Notes: generated by a model not told the origin, from the sequence alone. A stretch of 64,000 nucleotides of DNA from Clostridium gelidum (GCF_019977655.1 NZ_AP024849.1:1335001-1399000), one strand, 5' to 3'; shown: positions 38,023 to 46,198, counted from the first letter of the stretch. Made by a program: numbers and translations.

Positions 38023-38574
38023 ATGATAAAAATGGATTTTTCAACACTTTCTAAAAAGCGTCGAAGCATTAGGAATTATATTGATAAAAAAGTGGATAGA
38101 GTACTGATTTACCAGTGTCTTGCTGCAGCACTAATGGCACCTTCTGCACGTAATTATCAGCCGTGGAAGTTTATCGTAATAGATGAAGAACATATTCTCT
38201 GTAAAGTAAAAGCATGCACCTCAGATGATGATTATCATGTGAATATATTTACAAGGACAGCTCCAATTATGATTGCAGTGGTAAATGAAGGTTTAAATTA
38301 TATACCGATTAATCGAGGAAAAATAAAAGGTGATGACTATACAAAGAGTGATATAGGTGGCGCAATTGCTATGTTTTGTTTGAAAGCCACAGAGCTTTCG
38401 CTTGGTACTTGCATTATTGGTGCATTTGATGCACAAGGTGTAAAAAAAATTCTTGGTATTCCGGAAGATAGAAAACTTGATTTAATTATAACTGTTGGTT
38501 ATCCAGCTAATGAAAAGATTGCTGCTAAAGTATCTAAGGAAAAAGAGAACACAATATCATATAATAAGTATTAA
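38023..38574 (+). CDS. Nitroreductase-family flavoprotein
   Basis: A 183-residue FMN enzyme of the nitroreductase family. The N-terminal KKRRSIRNYIDKKVDR and ALMAPSARNYQPWKFIVID give the FMN-phosphate contacts, and DIGGAIAMFCLKATELSLGTCIIGAFD and IPEDRKLDLIITVGYPANEK complete the fold. It likely reduces nitro compounds or quinones with NAD(P)H. Starts at 38023 (3 nt after GGAGAG) or 38032 are both possible. It is followed after ~90 nt by a DJ-1 gene; both may serve stress by electrophiles. Confidence 0.9.
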   Translation: MIKMDFSTLSKKRRSIRNYIDKKVDRVLIYQCLAAALMAPSARNYQPWKFIVIDEEHILCKVKACTSDDDYHVNIFTRTAPIMIAVVNEGLNYIPINRGKIKGDDYTKSDIGGAIAMFCLKATELSLGTCIIGAFDAQGVKKILGIPEDRKLDLIITVGYPANEKIAAKVSKEKENTISYNKY

Positions 38575-38667
38575 AGCAATTTCCTAGATTGGGAAATCAG
38601 TAGAGAGAAAAAAACAAATTTAGTATAATTAAAATATAAATTAGTACACGATGAAAGGAAGAGTTAA

Positions 38668-39234
38668 ATGAGTAGAATTGCAGTTTTTTTAGCAGAAGGA
38701 TTTGAAGAGGGAGAATCATTATTTGTAATTGATATTTTAAGAAGAGCAGGATTTAAGTGTGATTCTGTGAGCATCGATGAAGAAATGGTAAAGGGTTCTC
38801 ATGATATTGTAGTAAAGGCAGACAAAATTATAAGTGATGAAATTAGAGAGTATGACATGATTGTTTTACCTGGTGGATTACCTGGTGCAACAAATTTAAG
38901 AGATGATGAAAGAGTCATTGAATTGGTTAAATATTTTGATAAGGCACCAGAAAAATTTGTTGCAGCTATTTGTGCAGCACCAATGATTTTAGAAAAAGCA
39001 GGAATTATCAAAGGGCGTACAATAACATCATATCCTGGAGAGAAATATACTGAACTATTTAAAGAAGCAAATTATGTAGAGGATATAGTTGTAATAGATG
39101 ATCACTTAATCACTAGTAGAGGGCCTGCTACAACACTGCCTTTTGCTTATGCATTAATTGATGTATTAGGTGGGGATAGTAATAAATTAAAGCAAGGAAT
39201 GCTTTACAATATGGTAAGAGAAAGCAATTTCTAA
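38668..39234 (+). CDS. DJ-1/PfpI family protein (third copy in the window)
   Basis: A 188-residue DJ-1/ThiJ/PfpI protein, clearly paralogous to the pair at 29.5-30.6 kb. It shows FLAEGFEEGESLFVIDILRRAGF, MIVLPGGLPGATNLRDDERVIEL, the nucleophile elbow AICAAPMILEKAGI, and SRGPATTLPFAYALIDVLGGDS. It resembles the first copy of the tandem pair most, sharing GGLPGATNLRDD. It has its own GAAAGGAAG ribosome site, and a TATAAT-like box lies ahead at about 38625. A bidirectional terminator follows. Confidence 0.9.
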   Translation: MSRIAVFLAEGFEEGESLFVIDILRRAGFKCDSVSIDEEMVKGSHDIVVKADKIISDEIREYDMIVLPGGLPGATNLRDDERVIELVKYFDKAPEKFVAAICAAPMILEKAGIIKGRTITSYPGEKYTELFKEANYVEDIVVIDDHLITSRGPATTLPFAYALIDVLGGDSNKLKQGMLYNMVRESNF

Positions 39235-39296
39235 GTAATTATTGTTTTTTTGAACCTCCCTTAACTTGATAATGCATCGCCTACATCATAAAAGTA

Positions 39297-39348
39297 AAAT
39301 TCCATAACAATACTTTATTTTAAAAGTATTGTTATGGAATTTTTTAAA
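39297..39348 (+). terminator. Bidirectional terminator
   Basis: AAATTCCATAACAATACTTT (39297-39316) pairs perfectly with its complement (39323-39342), followed by TTT. A-rich sequence on the other side gives a T-run for the convergent MocR gene too. Confidence 0.9.
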
Positions 39349-39427
39349 AGAAAATAATAGATCAAACTACTATTTTTTAATATACTCCTCATAAGGATAT
39401 GGAATTATAATTCCTCCATCAACTTTG

Positions 39428-40765
39428 TTAGAACAAGTGTTTCTGAATAGTATTAAGTATTATAGGAATATTTTTTTTTATTTGCTTTTCATTTACTTCA
39501 CTAATAGTAAATCTGAAATAATTGTCACACTTATATTCTTTGAGGAAACATTCACTTGTGTTAAAGATTTTTATATTTTTATGGTGTAATGATGTAATGA
39601 TTTTATCATAGTTTAAAGAACCATTAACATAAATGCAACCAAAGTATCCGGAATCAGGAATATTGTATTTAATCTTTGGATGTTTATTTTCTAATAATGT
39701 GTCTTTTAAAGAATTCATACGGCTACCATATAAACTAACTAATTGCTTCATATGAGCATCAAACATTCCGTTTTTTATGTATATTTCTAAGGCTCCTTGG
39801 GACAGTATAGGACTACTTATGTCAGTCCATCTTTTATATTCTAAAAAACTATTAATTAATAATTCTGGCAATATAAGAGCTGCAACTCTTAAACCTGGCA
39901 TGAGTACTTTTGAATAACTCTTAAGATATATAACTCTTGAAGAAGTATCATAAGAAAACATAGGATCATTTTTTTTATTCATATCTAAATCCGCTGCAAT
40001 ATCATCTTCAACAATATATACATCATATTTTTCAGCTAATTTAATAATTTCCTGCTTTTCAAGTTTGCTATATGAAGTTCCAGTTGGATTATGAAATCTA
40101 GGTATACTATAGAAAAATTTAATATTACCGTATTTAAATAATTTCTCTAATTCATCTAGATCTAGTCCATTAAAGTCTCTATTTATACCAAGAGTAGGGA
40201 TATTATTGAGTTCTAAAAATTTTATCATTCCATAATACGTAGGTTGTTCAATAAGTATATTAGTCTTGCCATTTGGAAACGGCATAATAGATAATATGTT
40301 TAATACTTGTTGAGAACTTGATGTAATAATTATGTTATCTGGTTTTGTGAATATTTGATAGTTTTGGATATGCTTTGTTAATACTTTAATTAAAGAAGTT
40401 AATCCCCTAGGATCAGAATAAGCAAAGAGTTTTTCTTTGTATAAGTCTATTGATTTATTTAGACAATGTTGAAAATTCTTATATGGAAAAGCTTCGGAAT
40501 TTAAATTTACAGCTGAAAAATCAATTATAGGTTGTTTAGAAGGAGTTGGATTATGAAAATCATCAATTATATAATATCCACTTTTAGGAACTGAATATAT
40601 AATATGATCTTGCTCAAGTTTTGAATAAGCTTTTAAAACTGTACCAGTACTGCACTGAAACAGTTCTTGAATGGATCTAATAGATGGTAATTTCTTTGGA
40701 TGATTTAATTTCTCTGTTTTTATACTGTTTTTAATATATTCTATAATCTCTTCATATTTAAGCAA
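39428..40765 (-). CDS. MocR/PdxR-type GntR regulator with aminotransferase-like domain
   Basis: A 445-residue regulator with an N-terminal GntR winged helix (PKKLPSIRSIQELFQCSTGTVLKAYSKLEQDHIIYSVPKSGYYI in form) and a C-terminal class-I aminotransferase-like PLP domain. That domain keeps YYSIPRFHNPTG-like FFYSIPRFHNPTGTSYS, YIVEDDIAADLD and the PLP lysine in LKSYSKVLMPGLRVA. MocR proteins sense PLP or an amino compound and often both repress themselves and activate a neighbour. The start is TTG after AAGGAG. The palindrome at 40786-40799 lies 21 nt before the start, and identical promoter architecture recurs at 42590 and 44810. Confidence 0.9.
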   Translation of the reverse strand: MLKYEEIIEYIKNSIKTEKLNHPKKLPSIRSIQELFQCSTGTVLKAYSKLEQDHIIYSVPKSGYYIIDDFHNPTPSKQPIIDFSAVNLNSEAFPYKNFQHCLNKSIDLYKEKLFAYSDPRGLTSLIKVLTKHIQNYQIFTKPDNIIITSSSQQVLNILSIMPFPNGKTNILIEQPTYYGMIKFLELNNIPTLGINRDFNGLDLDELEKLFKYGNIKFFYSIPRFHNPTGTSYSKLEKQEIIKLAEKYDVYIVEDDIAADLDMNKKNDPMFSYDTSSRVIYLKSYSKVLMPGLRVAALILPELLINSFLEYKRWTDISSPILSQGALEIYIKNGMFDAHMKQLVSLYGSRMNSLKDTLLENKHPKIKYNIPDSGYFGCIYVNGSLNYDKIITSLHHKNIKIFNTSECFLKEYKCDNYFRFTISEVNEKQIKKNIPIILNTIQKHLF

Positions 40766-40785
40766 AATGAACCACTCCTTAAATA

Positions 40786-40839
40786 CTGTACTAGCACAGA
40801 TTTGTATTTTACTTGTTGATATATAGATTATACTATAAT
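40786..40839 (+). promoter_or_regulatory. Palindromic operator plus promoter P1 (MocR / eda divergent gap)
   Basis: The near-palindrome CTGTACTAGCACAG (40786-40799) is followed after 11 nt by a -35-like ACTTGT (40811-40816), a 17-nt spacer and -10 TATAAT (40834-40839), reading toward eda. The operator centre is about 53 nt before the expected start of transcription, an activator-type position, and on the other side it lies in the leader of the MocR gene. The gap 40766-41086 holds this element and a possible 27-codon frame. Confidence 0.75.
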
Positions 40840-40880
40840 ACCATAATTGTATAGTAAATCTCTGTTAGGAGGCAGTAGTT

Positions 40881-40964
40881 ATGGTAAAAAAGAATAATAG
40901 TAGTTCAGGTATAGATGAAATTTTAATAAGAGTATTTATAAAAAAACTTGGATATGGTGAATAA
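40881..40964 (+). CDS. Possible small protein of 27 residues
   Basis: The frame MVKKNNSSSGIDEILIRVFI...GYGE starts 8 nt after a strong TAGGAGG site and lies ~40 nt downstream of P1. I recognise no family. It could be a real leader peptide ahead of eda or the start of a lost gene. The good ribosome site is the main evidence. Confidence 0.4.
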   Translation: MVKKNNSSSGIDEILIRVFIKKLGYGE

Positions 40965-41086
40965 ATTATTAATAAAGTATGTGATGTTATTTGGTAAGTA
41001 AAAATAGCAATTAAATAATAAAAATATTGCTAAAGGGATTTAGTAAATAAAATTAATCATAATAAATAAAAATAGAGGTGCAAAGA

Positions 41087-41734
41087 ATGAAAAAGAACGT
41101 AGTATTAAAGGGAATATTAGATGCAGGAGTTATTGCAGTAATTAGAGGTGATTCAAGGGATCAGGCTATTAAAATCGTAGATGCTGCAGTAAAAGGTGGA
41201 ATAAAAATTATGGAACTTACAATGACAGTTCCAAATCCGCTAGAAATGATAAAAGAAGCAGCAGACAAATACAAAGGTACAGATGTAATTATTGGAGCAG
41301 GAACAGTTTTAGATACTGAAACAGCTAGAGCGTGTATACTTGCTGGGGCACAATTTATTGTTAGTCCAAGCTTAGATGTAGATACATTAAAGCTTTGTAA
41401 TAAATATAAAGTTTTAGTTACGCCAGGGGTAATGACTATTAAGGATGCAATTACTGCTTTAGAATATGGTGTTGATATAATTAAAATATTTCCAGCTAAT
41501 TTATATGGACCATCAGTAATTAAATCATTTAGAGGACCACTTCCACAAGGTGAATTTATGCCAACAGGCGGAGTTGCAGTTGAAAATATACATGAATGGG
41601 TAAATGTAGGAGCAGTTGCAGTTGGAACTGGAAGTAACTTAACAAAGGGTGCAGCAACTGGAGATTATGCAGCTGTTGAAAATGAAGCTAGAAGATTTGT
41701 TGAAGCATATAGAAAAGCTAAAGAAAGTAAATAG
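41087..41734 (+). CDS. eda: 2-dehydro-3-deoxyphosphogluconate (KDPG/KHG) aldolase
   Basis: A 215-residue class-I aldolase that splits 2-keto-3-deoxy-6-phosphogluconate to pyruvate and glyceraldehyde 3-phosphate. Seen: DAGVIAVIRGDSRDQAIKIVDAAVKGGIKIMELTMTVPNP, IIGAGTVLDTETARACILAGAQFIVSP, the Schiff-base lysine K133 in VDIIKIFPANLYGPSVIKSFRGPLPQ, and PTGGV. ATG 41087 follows AGAGGTG by six bases. It ends directly at a 5'-truncated serC remnant. A 42-nt segment of its start is repeated exactly in the scar at 25380. It is probably regulated by the MocR protein through P1. Confidence 0.93.
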   Translation: MKKNVVLKGILDAGVIAVIRGDSRDQAIKIVDAAVKGGIKIMELTMTVPNPLEMIKEAADKYKGTDVIIGAGTVLDTETARACILAGAQFIVSPSLDVDTLKLCNKYKVLVTPGVMTIKDAITALEYGVDIIKIFPANLYGPSVIKSFRGPLPQGEFMPTGGVAVENIHEWVNVGAVAVGTGSNLTKGAATGDYAAVENEARRFVEAYRKAKESK

Positions 41735-42422
41735 AAAGAATTTAAAGATTTCTGATGATGCAGATTTTGTTTACATATGTCACAATGAAACAGTGCATGG
41801 ACTTAAATATAATGATATTCCTGAAACAGGAGATAAGATACTAGTAGCTGATATGTCATCAGATTTCTTATCTGAACCTGTAGATGTATCAAAATATGGA
41901 TTGATTTATGCAGGAGCTCAAAAGAATGTTGGACCAGCTGGGGTTGTTGTAGTAATAATTCGTGAAGACTTAATTACAGATGATGTGATTCCAGGTACTC
42001 CAACAATGTTAAAATACAAAATCCATGCAGATAATGATTCATTATATAATACACCACCAGCATATGGAATATACATATGTGGAAAAGTATTTAATTGGGT
42101 TAAAAATAAGGGTGGACTCCAAGCAATGAAAAAGATTAATGAAGAAAAGGCTTCTATATTATATGATTACCTTGATTCAAGTAGCATGTTTAAAGGAACA
42201 GTTGTAAAGAAAGATCGTTCTTTAATGAATGCACCTTTTATAACTGGAAGAAATGAATTAGATGCTAAATTTATAAAGGAAGCTAAAGCAGAAGGATTTG
42301 AAAACATAAAAGGACACAGAACTGTTGGTGGTATGAGAACAAGTATATACAATGCTATGCCAATAGAAGGGGTTAAAGCATTAGTTGAATTCATGAAGAA
42401 ATTTGAAGAAGAAAACAAATAA
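41735..42422 (+). pseudogene. serC: 5'-truncated phosphoserine aminotransferase
   Basis: From just behind the eda stop, the frame reads ISDDADFVYICHNETVHGLKYNDIPETGD, then ILVADMSSDFLSEPVDVSKYGLIYAGAQKNVGPAGVVVVIIRED with the PLP lysine, and on to the normal SerC C terminus (RTVGGMRTSIYNAMPIEGVKALVEFMKKF). About 130 N-terminal residues, including the start and part of the PLP and substrate site, are missing. The frame is open into eda, but in another phase. A deletion or an insertion of eda has fused the 3' end of eda to the middle of serC. A functional phosphoserine aminotransferase is therefore not made here. Confidence 0.85.
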
Positions 42423-42589
42423 AAACATATTCTTAACATTATAATAGTTTTAGCTATATAGCACTTAATGGTGTGTTTTATGAGAGGTACAAAATATAAA
42501 TGAAATATTTAAAAATGTAGCTGAAATGTTAACTTAGATCGACTACATTTTTAAGTTTTAGAGAGTTAATTAACTCCTAGATTTAAAAT

Positions 42590-42643
42590 TTGTACTAGCA
42601 TAGATGGGTAATTTATTTATTGATATATAATTCGAACTATACT
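42590..42643 (+). promoter_or_regulatory. Palindromic operator plus promoter P2
   Basis: TTGTACTAGCATAG (42590-42603) matches the P1 operator at 12 of 14 positions. At exactly the same spacing come ATTTAT (42615) and TATACT (42638-42643), and the words between also match (TTATTGATATATA). The next intact gene is deoC, 480 nt downstream. The gap 42423-43119 contains this promoter, a weak AAAAATGTAG...CTACATTTTT hairpin at 42511-42552 and two small frames; otherwise nothing recognisable. Confidence 0.6.
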
Positions 42644-42745
42644 ACTGTGAATACAAGGATAAGAAGCTGCTGCAAAATAAAAATTTAACCTGCCATATGA
42701 TCGTTATAGATACTATTTCAATTCTATACAGTGTGTTTTAAAAGA

Positions 42746-42826
42746 ATGTTGTTATTATTCGTTCTTATACTTATATTTGCACTTATATTAATATGGGTGT
42801 TTAAAACATATAAAAATTATTTTTAA
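42746..42826 (+). CDS. Possible 26-residue single-helix membrane peptide
   Basis: MLLLFVLILIFALILIWVFK then a short basic/aromatic tail TYKNYF. It is one hydrophobic helix with a charged end, the build of small membrane peptides such as type I toxins, but no antisense RNA or strong ribosome site is visible (only AAAAG before the ATG). It could be chance in AT-rich DNA. Confidence 0.25.
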   Translation: MLLLFVLILIFALILIWVFKTYKNYF

Positions 42827-42911
42827 TGCTTGTTATAACATGTGATTTCTAAATATATTAACAACATTTATTTAAAATACTCACTATGGAAATGAATTTT
42901 AATATATGATG

Positions 42912-43079
42912 ATGGATTATCTAAAAACTATTTGGGGAGTGATTGAGATATTTAATAAAAATCATGAAGATGCATTATATTATGTACAAGCTATGAAATG
43001 GATTTTTGAAATAAAAGATGCTTTGCCATAATTAGAAAGTTTCGGTAAAAATCCAGATTTATATGCTGATTTCCAGTAG
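42912..43079 (+). pseudogene. Possible decayed small gene before deoC
   Basis: The frame MDYLKTIWGVIEIFNKNHED...EIKDALP stops at 43029-43031 (TAA), then continues in the same frame as LESFGKNPDLYADFQ to a TAG at 43077-43079. The composition is protein-like but I do not recognise it. It lies downstream of P2 and just before deoC. Confidence 0.3.
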
Positions 43080-43119
43080 ATAAATTTAAAATAATATTAA
43101 AGATAAGGAGAAATAAATT

Positions 43120-43770
43120 ATGAACATAGCTAAATACATAGATCATACAATATTAAAACCAGAGGCAACAATTGAAGAGGTTAAAAGATTTTGCAAGGAA
43201 GCTAAGGAATTTGGTTTTGCTTCAGTTTGTATAAATGCTTGTAATGCTGCGATTGTAAGTAAAGAACTTGAAGGATCAGATGTTAGCACATGTGTAGTTG
43301 TTGGATTTCCTTTAGGAGCCACAACTAAAGAAGTTAAAGCTTTTGAAACAAAGCAAGCAATAGAAAATGGTGCAAATGAAGTAGATACAGTTATAAATGT
43401 TGGTGCTTTAAAAGAAAAGAATTATGAGTTAGTTAAAGAAGATATAAAAGCAGTTGTAGATGCAGCTAATAAAAAAGCTGTAGTTAAAGTGATTATTGAA
43501 GCATGCCTTTTAACTGATGAAGAAAAAATTAAGGTATGTGAAATATCTAAAGAGATAGGTGCAGACTTTGTTAAGACATCAACAGGATTTTCTACTGGAG
43601 GAGCAGTTAAGGAAGATGTTGCTATTATGAGGAAAGCTGTAGGAACAGAAATGGGAGTTAAGGCTTCAGGTGGAGTTAGAGATTTTAATTCTGCTATGGA
43701 TATGGTAAATGCAGGGGCTAATAGAATTGGTGCAAGTGCAAGTATAAGCATTCTTGAAGCTAGTAAATAA
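43120..43770 (+). CDS. deoC: Deoxyribose-phosphate aldolase
   Basis: A 216-residue class-I aldolase that splits 2-deoxyribose 5-phosphate into acetaldehyde and glyceraldehyde 3-phosphate in deoxynucleoside breakdown. It shows IDHTILKPEATIEEV at the start, VCINACNAAIV, VVGFPLGATTKEVKAFE, EVDTVINVGAL, IIEACLLTDEEK, the Schiff-base lysine K152 in ADFVKTSTGFSTGGAV, and VKASGGVRDFNSA. The length is normal. A good ATAAGGAGAAAT site precedes it. No other deo gene is adjacent; it may belong to the P2 transcript. Confidence 0.94.
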   Translation: MNIAKYIDHTILKPEATIEEVKRFCKEAKEFGFASVCINACNAAIVSKELEGSDVSTCVVVGFPLGATTKEVKAFETKQAIENGANEVDTVINVGALKEKNYELVKEDIKAVVDAANKKAVVKVIIEACLLTDEEKIKVCEISKEIGADFVKTSTGFSTGGAVKEDVAIMRKAVGTEMGVKASGGVRDFNSAMDMVNAGANRIGASASISILEASK

Positions 43771-43815
43771 AATTATTGATAAAATTGTGTTTGATACTTT
43801 TTGCGATTGCGATGT

Positions 43816-43890
43816 ATAAGATTATAATTGTGCGTCGCACTATTTTTATAGGTGAATAAGATCTTGATTGTGCTACGCACTTTTTTTAAG
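43816..43890 (+). repeat. Tandem pair of 33-nt repeats, each a small hairpin with T-run
   Basis: ATAAGATTATAATTGTGCG... and ATAAGATCTTGATTGTGCT... are direct repeats at a 40-nt interval. Each holds a short GTGC-NNN-GCAC hairpin (GTGCGTCGCAC, GTGCTACGCAC) followed by T-rich sequence, seven T in the second. They probably act as a double terminator after deoC. Confidence 0.65.
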
Positions 43891-43984
43891 GTGCATATTT
43901 TGACGTATATGATAATATGGTTTAAAATAAATATCGTAATATTCTTAAGAATATTTATGGTGAATTATATTAGCATATATGGTA

Positions 43985-44055
43985 GATAATTTTACAACAG
44001 AAAAATTAAAAGAAGGTATTGAATATGTACCTTCAAAAATTATGAAAATACAATA
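43985..44055 (+). pseudogene. Fragment of a U32 peptidase-like gene
   Basis: The bases encode DNFTTEKLKEGIEYVPSKIM and match the intact U32 gene at 45036-45105 (DNFTIDELKEGLEYAHSRGK) at the DNA level, about 75-80% over 65 nt. Only this internal piece exists, ending at a TAG. It lies just before the YoaK-like gene. Confidence 0.7.
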
Positions 44056-44067
44056 GGGAGGGATATT

Positions 44068-44796
44068 TTGGTTGATAAAGTTTTTGATATAATACACACA
44101 AAGAAGATAAAGATACATTCAAATCATGCAATTCATGAATCTGTAAGACTTGGCATACTTCTTGCAATTGTTGGAGGTTTTTTGGATGCATATACATTCA
44201 TAGGAAGGGGAGGAGTTTTTGCTAATGCTCAAACAGGAAATATTATAATGTTGGGAGCATATGCTGCAAAGGGTGAGTTTGGACAAGCCTTATCTCATGT
44301 TCCACCTATATTAGCTTGTATGATTGGAGTAATTGTTGTGGAATTAATAAAAAAATTTTATTCACGATTATTTGTATCAGATTGGAAACAAGCAGTCTTA
44401 ATTATCGAAATTTTAGCCATTATTATTGTAGGATTTATACCAAATACAATTCCCAATATTGTTGTGACGGTTATAGTTTCATTTGTTGCTTCGATTCAGG
44501 TATCTTCATTCCGTAAATTAGTTGATTCGCCATATACAACAACTATGTCCACAGGCAATTTACGTTCAGCTTCTTATGCAGCGTTTATTGCTATTACAGA
44601 AAAGGATATTAAGTCAGCTATCCGCTCAATTCGTTATTTCACAATAATCTTTTCATTTATATTTGGAGCTTTTTTAGGTGGATTTTTGACATTAAATATT
44701 GGAGAAAAATCAATATGGTGTTCAGCAATTGTGTTAATTTGTGCTGTTATATTATTAAGGATTGAAGAGCAAAAAACAATTAGTTGTGAATCTTAA
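44068..44796 (+). CDS. YoaK-like (DUF1275) membrane protein
   Basis: A 242-residue integral membrane protein of the YoaK/DUF1275 family, function unknown. It shows the family start SVRLGILLAIVGGFLDAYTFIGRGGVFANAQTGNIIMLGAYAA, the central helices (ILACMIGVIVVELI, AVLIIEILAIIIVGFIP), and the internal repeat QVSSFRKLVDSPYTTTMSTGNLRSA. Six helices are likely. It starts at TTG after GGGAGGG. No terminator separates it from P3 and the U32 gene. Confidence 0.85.
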   Translation: MVDKVFDIIHTKKIKIHSNHAIHESVRLGILLAIVGGFLDAYTFIGRGGVFANAQTGNIIMLGAYAAKGEFGQALSHVPPILACMIGVIVVELIKKFYSRLFVSDWKQAVLIIEILAIIIVGFIPNTIPNIVVTVIVSFVASIQVSSFRKLVDSPYTTTMSTGNLRSASYAAFIAITEKDIKSAIRSIRYFTIIFSFIFGAFLGGFLTLNIGEKSIWCSAIVLICAVILLRIEEQKTISCES

Positions 44797-44809
44797 TAAG
44801 TTTGATTAT

Positions 44810-44863
44810 GTGTGCTAGTACAGATCAAATTTTTACTTGTTGATAAGTATATAAGACTATAAT
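44810..44863 (+). promoter_or_regulatory. Palindromic operator plus promoter P3 (before the U32 gene)
   Basis: GTGTGCTAGTACAG (44810-44823) is the P1 operator in the opposite orientation with one difference. As in P1 and P2, 11 nt separate it from the -35-like ACTTGT (44835-44840), then 17 nt and TATAAT (44858-44863); TTTACTTGTTGATA is shared with P1. The U32 gene starts 53 nt after the -10. Confidence 0.75.
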
Positions 44864-44915
44864 ATTATAAATGTGCTATAGTATTATTTAGTTAATAGAT
44901 AAGGAGAAATAAAAT

Positions 44916-46136
44916 ATGAACAGAATAGAACTTTTAGCACCAGCAGGAAATTTGGAGAAACTTAAAACTGCTATAAATTTTGGTGCTGATGCAGTATATC
45001 TTGGGGGAAATAAATTAAACTTGAGAGCAGCAGCAGATAATTTTACAATAGATGAATTAAAAGAAGGTCTTGAATATGCACATTCAAGAGGAAAAAAAAT
45101 TCATGTTACATTAAATGTAATTCCACATAATGAAGATTTAGTGGGTATAGAAGAATATATTACTGAATTATATGAAATAGGTGTTGATGCTGTACTTATT
45201 GCAGATCCAGGGATTATGAGTATAGCTCGTGCGGTAGCACCAGAGCTTGAAATACATTTAAGTACTCAAGCTAGTAATTTAAATTATAAATCTGCTTTGT
45301 TCTGGCATAAGGTTGGAGTTAAAAGAATAGTAGCAGCAAGAGAAATGAGTCTTGATGATTTAAAGATACTAAGAAAAGAATTACCAGAAACTTGTGATAT
45401 AGAAGTCTTTGTTCATGGTGCAATGTGTATGGGATACTCAGGCAAGTGTTTATTATCAAATTATATAACTGGCAGAGATTCTAATAGGGGAACTTGTACA
45501 CAACCTTGTAGATTTAAATATAATCTATATGAAGAAAGAGAAACAGGTGATTATCATAAGGTTAACGAAGGCGAAGATGGAATTTATTTTATGAGCTCAA
45601 AGGACTTGTGTATGATAGAACATATTCCAGAACTTATTGAAGCAGGTATAAATTCTCTTAAAATTGAAGGTAGAATGAAAAGTTCATATTATGTAGCATC
45701 TATAGTAAAAGCATATAGAAAAGCCATTGATAAATACATAGAAGATCCTAAAAATTATAAATATGACCCTAAATTAATGGAAGAGCTTATGAAACCTAGC
45801 CACAGACCATACACAACTGGTTTTTATTTTGATGAAAAAATAAGACAAAATTATGAAAGTTCAGCATATATACAAGACTATGATATGGTAGGAATTGTGA
45901 AGGATTATAATAAGGAATCACATATTGCAACTGTGCAACAAAGAAATAAAGTTTGTAATGGTGATTTAGTTGAAGTTTTAGCTATAAAAGGAGATAACAA
46001 GATCATAAAATTTGAGGATATGAGAAAAGAAAATGGTGAGGAAATAGAAAGTGCACCTCGTCCACAAATGATTTTTACTGTGAAATGTGAAGAAGAATTA
46101 ATGGCTAATGATATTCTCGTTAAAAGTAAAAAATAA
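44916..46136 (+). CDS. U32-family peptidase-like protein (TrhP/YrrO group)
   Basis: A 406-residue protein of the U32 family. Seen: ELLAPAGNLEKLKTAINFGADAVYLGG at the start, HLSTQASNLNYKSALFWHKVGVKRIVAAREMSLDDL, the U32 signature and cysteine cluster EVFVHGAMCMGYSGKCLLSNYITGRDSNRGTCTQPCRF, and SLKIEGRMKSSYYVASIVKAYRKAIDKY. Members of this group (YrrO/YegQ) are now known as tRNA 5-hydroxyuridine synthases needing an Fe-S cluster; others are collagenase-like. The C-terminal beta domain (MVGIVKDYNKESHIATVQQRNKVCNGD) fits the tRNA-modifying type. A piece of a second copy lies at 43985. Confidence 0.9.
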   Translation: MNRIELLAPAGNLEKLKTAINFGADAVYLGGNKLNLRAAADNFTIDELKEGLEYAHSRGKKIHVTLNVIPHNEDLVGIEEYITELYEIGVDAVLIADPGIMSIARAVAPELEIHLSTQASNLNYKSALFWHKVGVKRIVAAREMSLDDLKILRKELPETCDIEVFVHGAMCMGYSGKCLLSNYITGRDSNRGTCTQPCRFKYNLYEERETGDYHKVNEGEDGIYFMSSKDLCMIEHIPELIEAGINSLKIEGRMKSSYYVASIVKAYRKAIDKYIEDPKNYKYDPKLMEELMKPSHRPYTTGFYFDEKIRQNYESSAYIQDYDMVGIVKDYNKESHIATVQQRNKVCNGDLVEVLAIKGDNKIIKFEDMRKENGEEIESAPRPQMIFTVKCEEELMANDILVKSKK

Positions 46137-46198
46137 TCAATGAAAACTGTAACAATGACTTTAGGCACAATCAAAAAAATTTTCATTAGAAATTTATA

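Noticed and set aside
42746..42826. Type I toxin-antitoxin system
   Set aside because: The 26-residue hydrophobic frame has the right build, but no strong ribosome site, antisense promoter or second copy is visible. It is kept only as a low-confidence feature.
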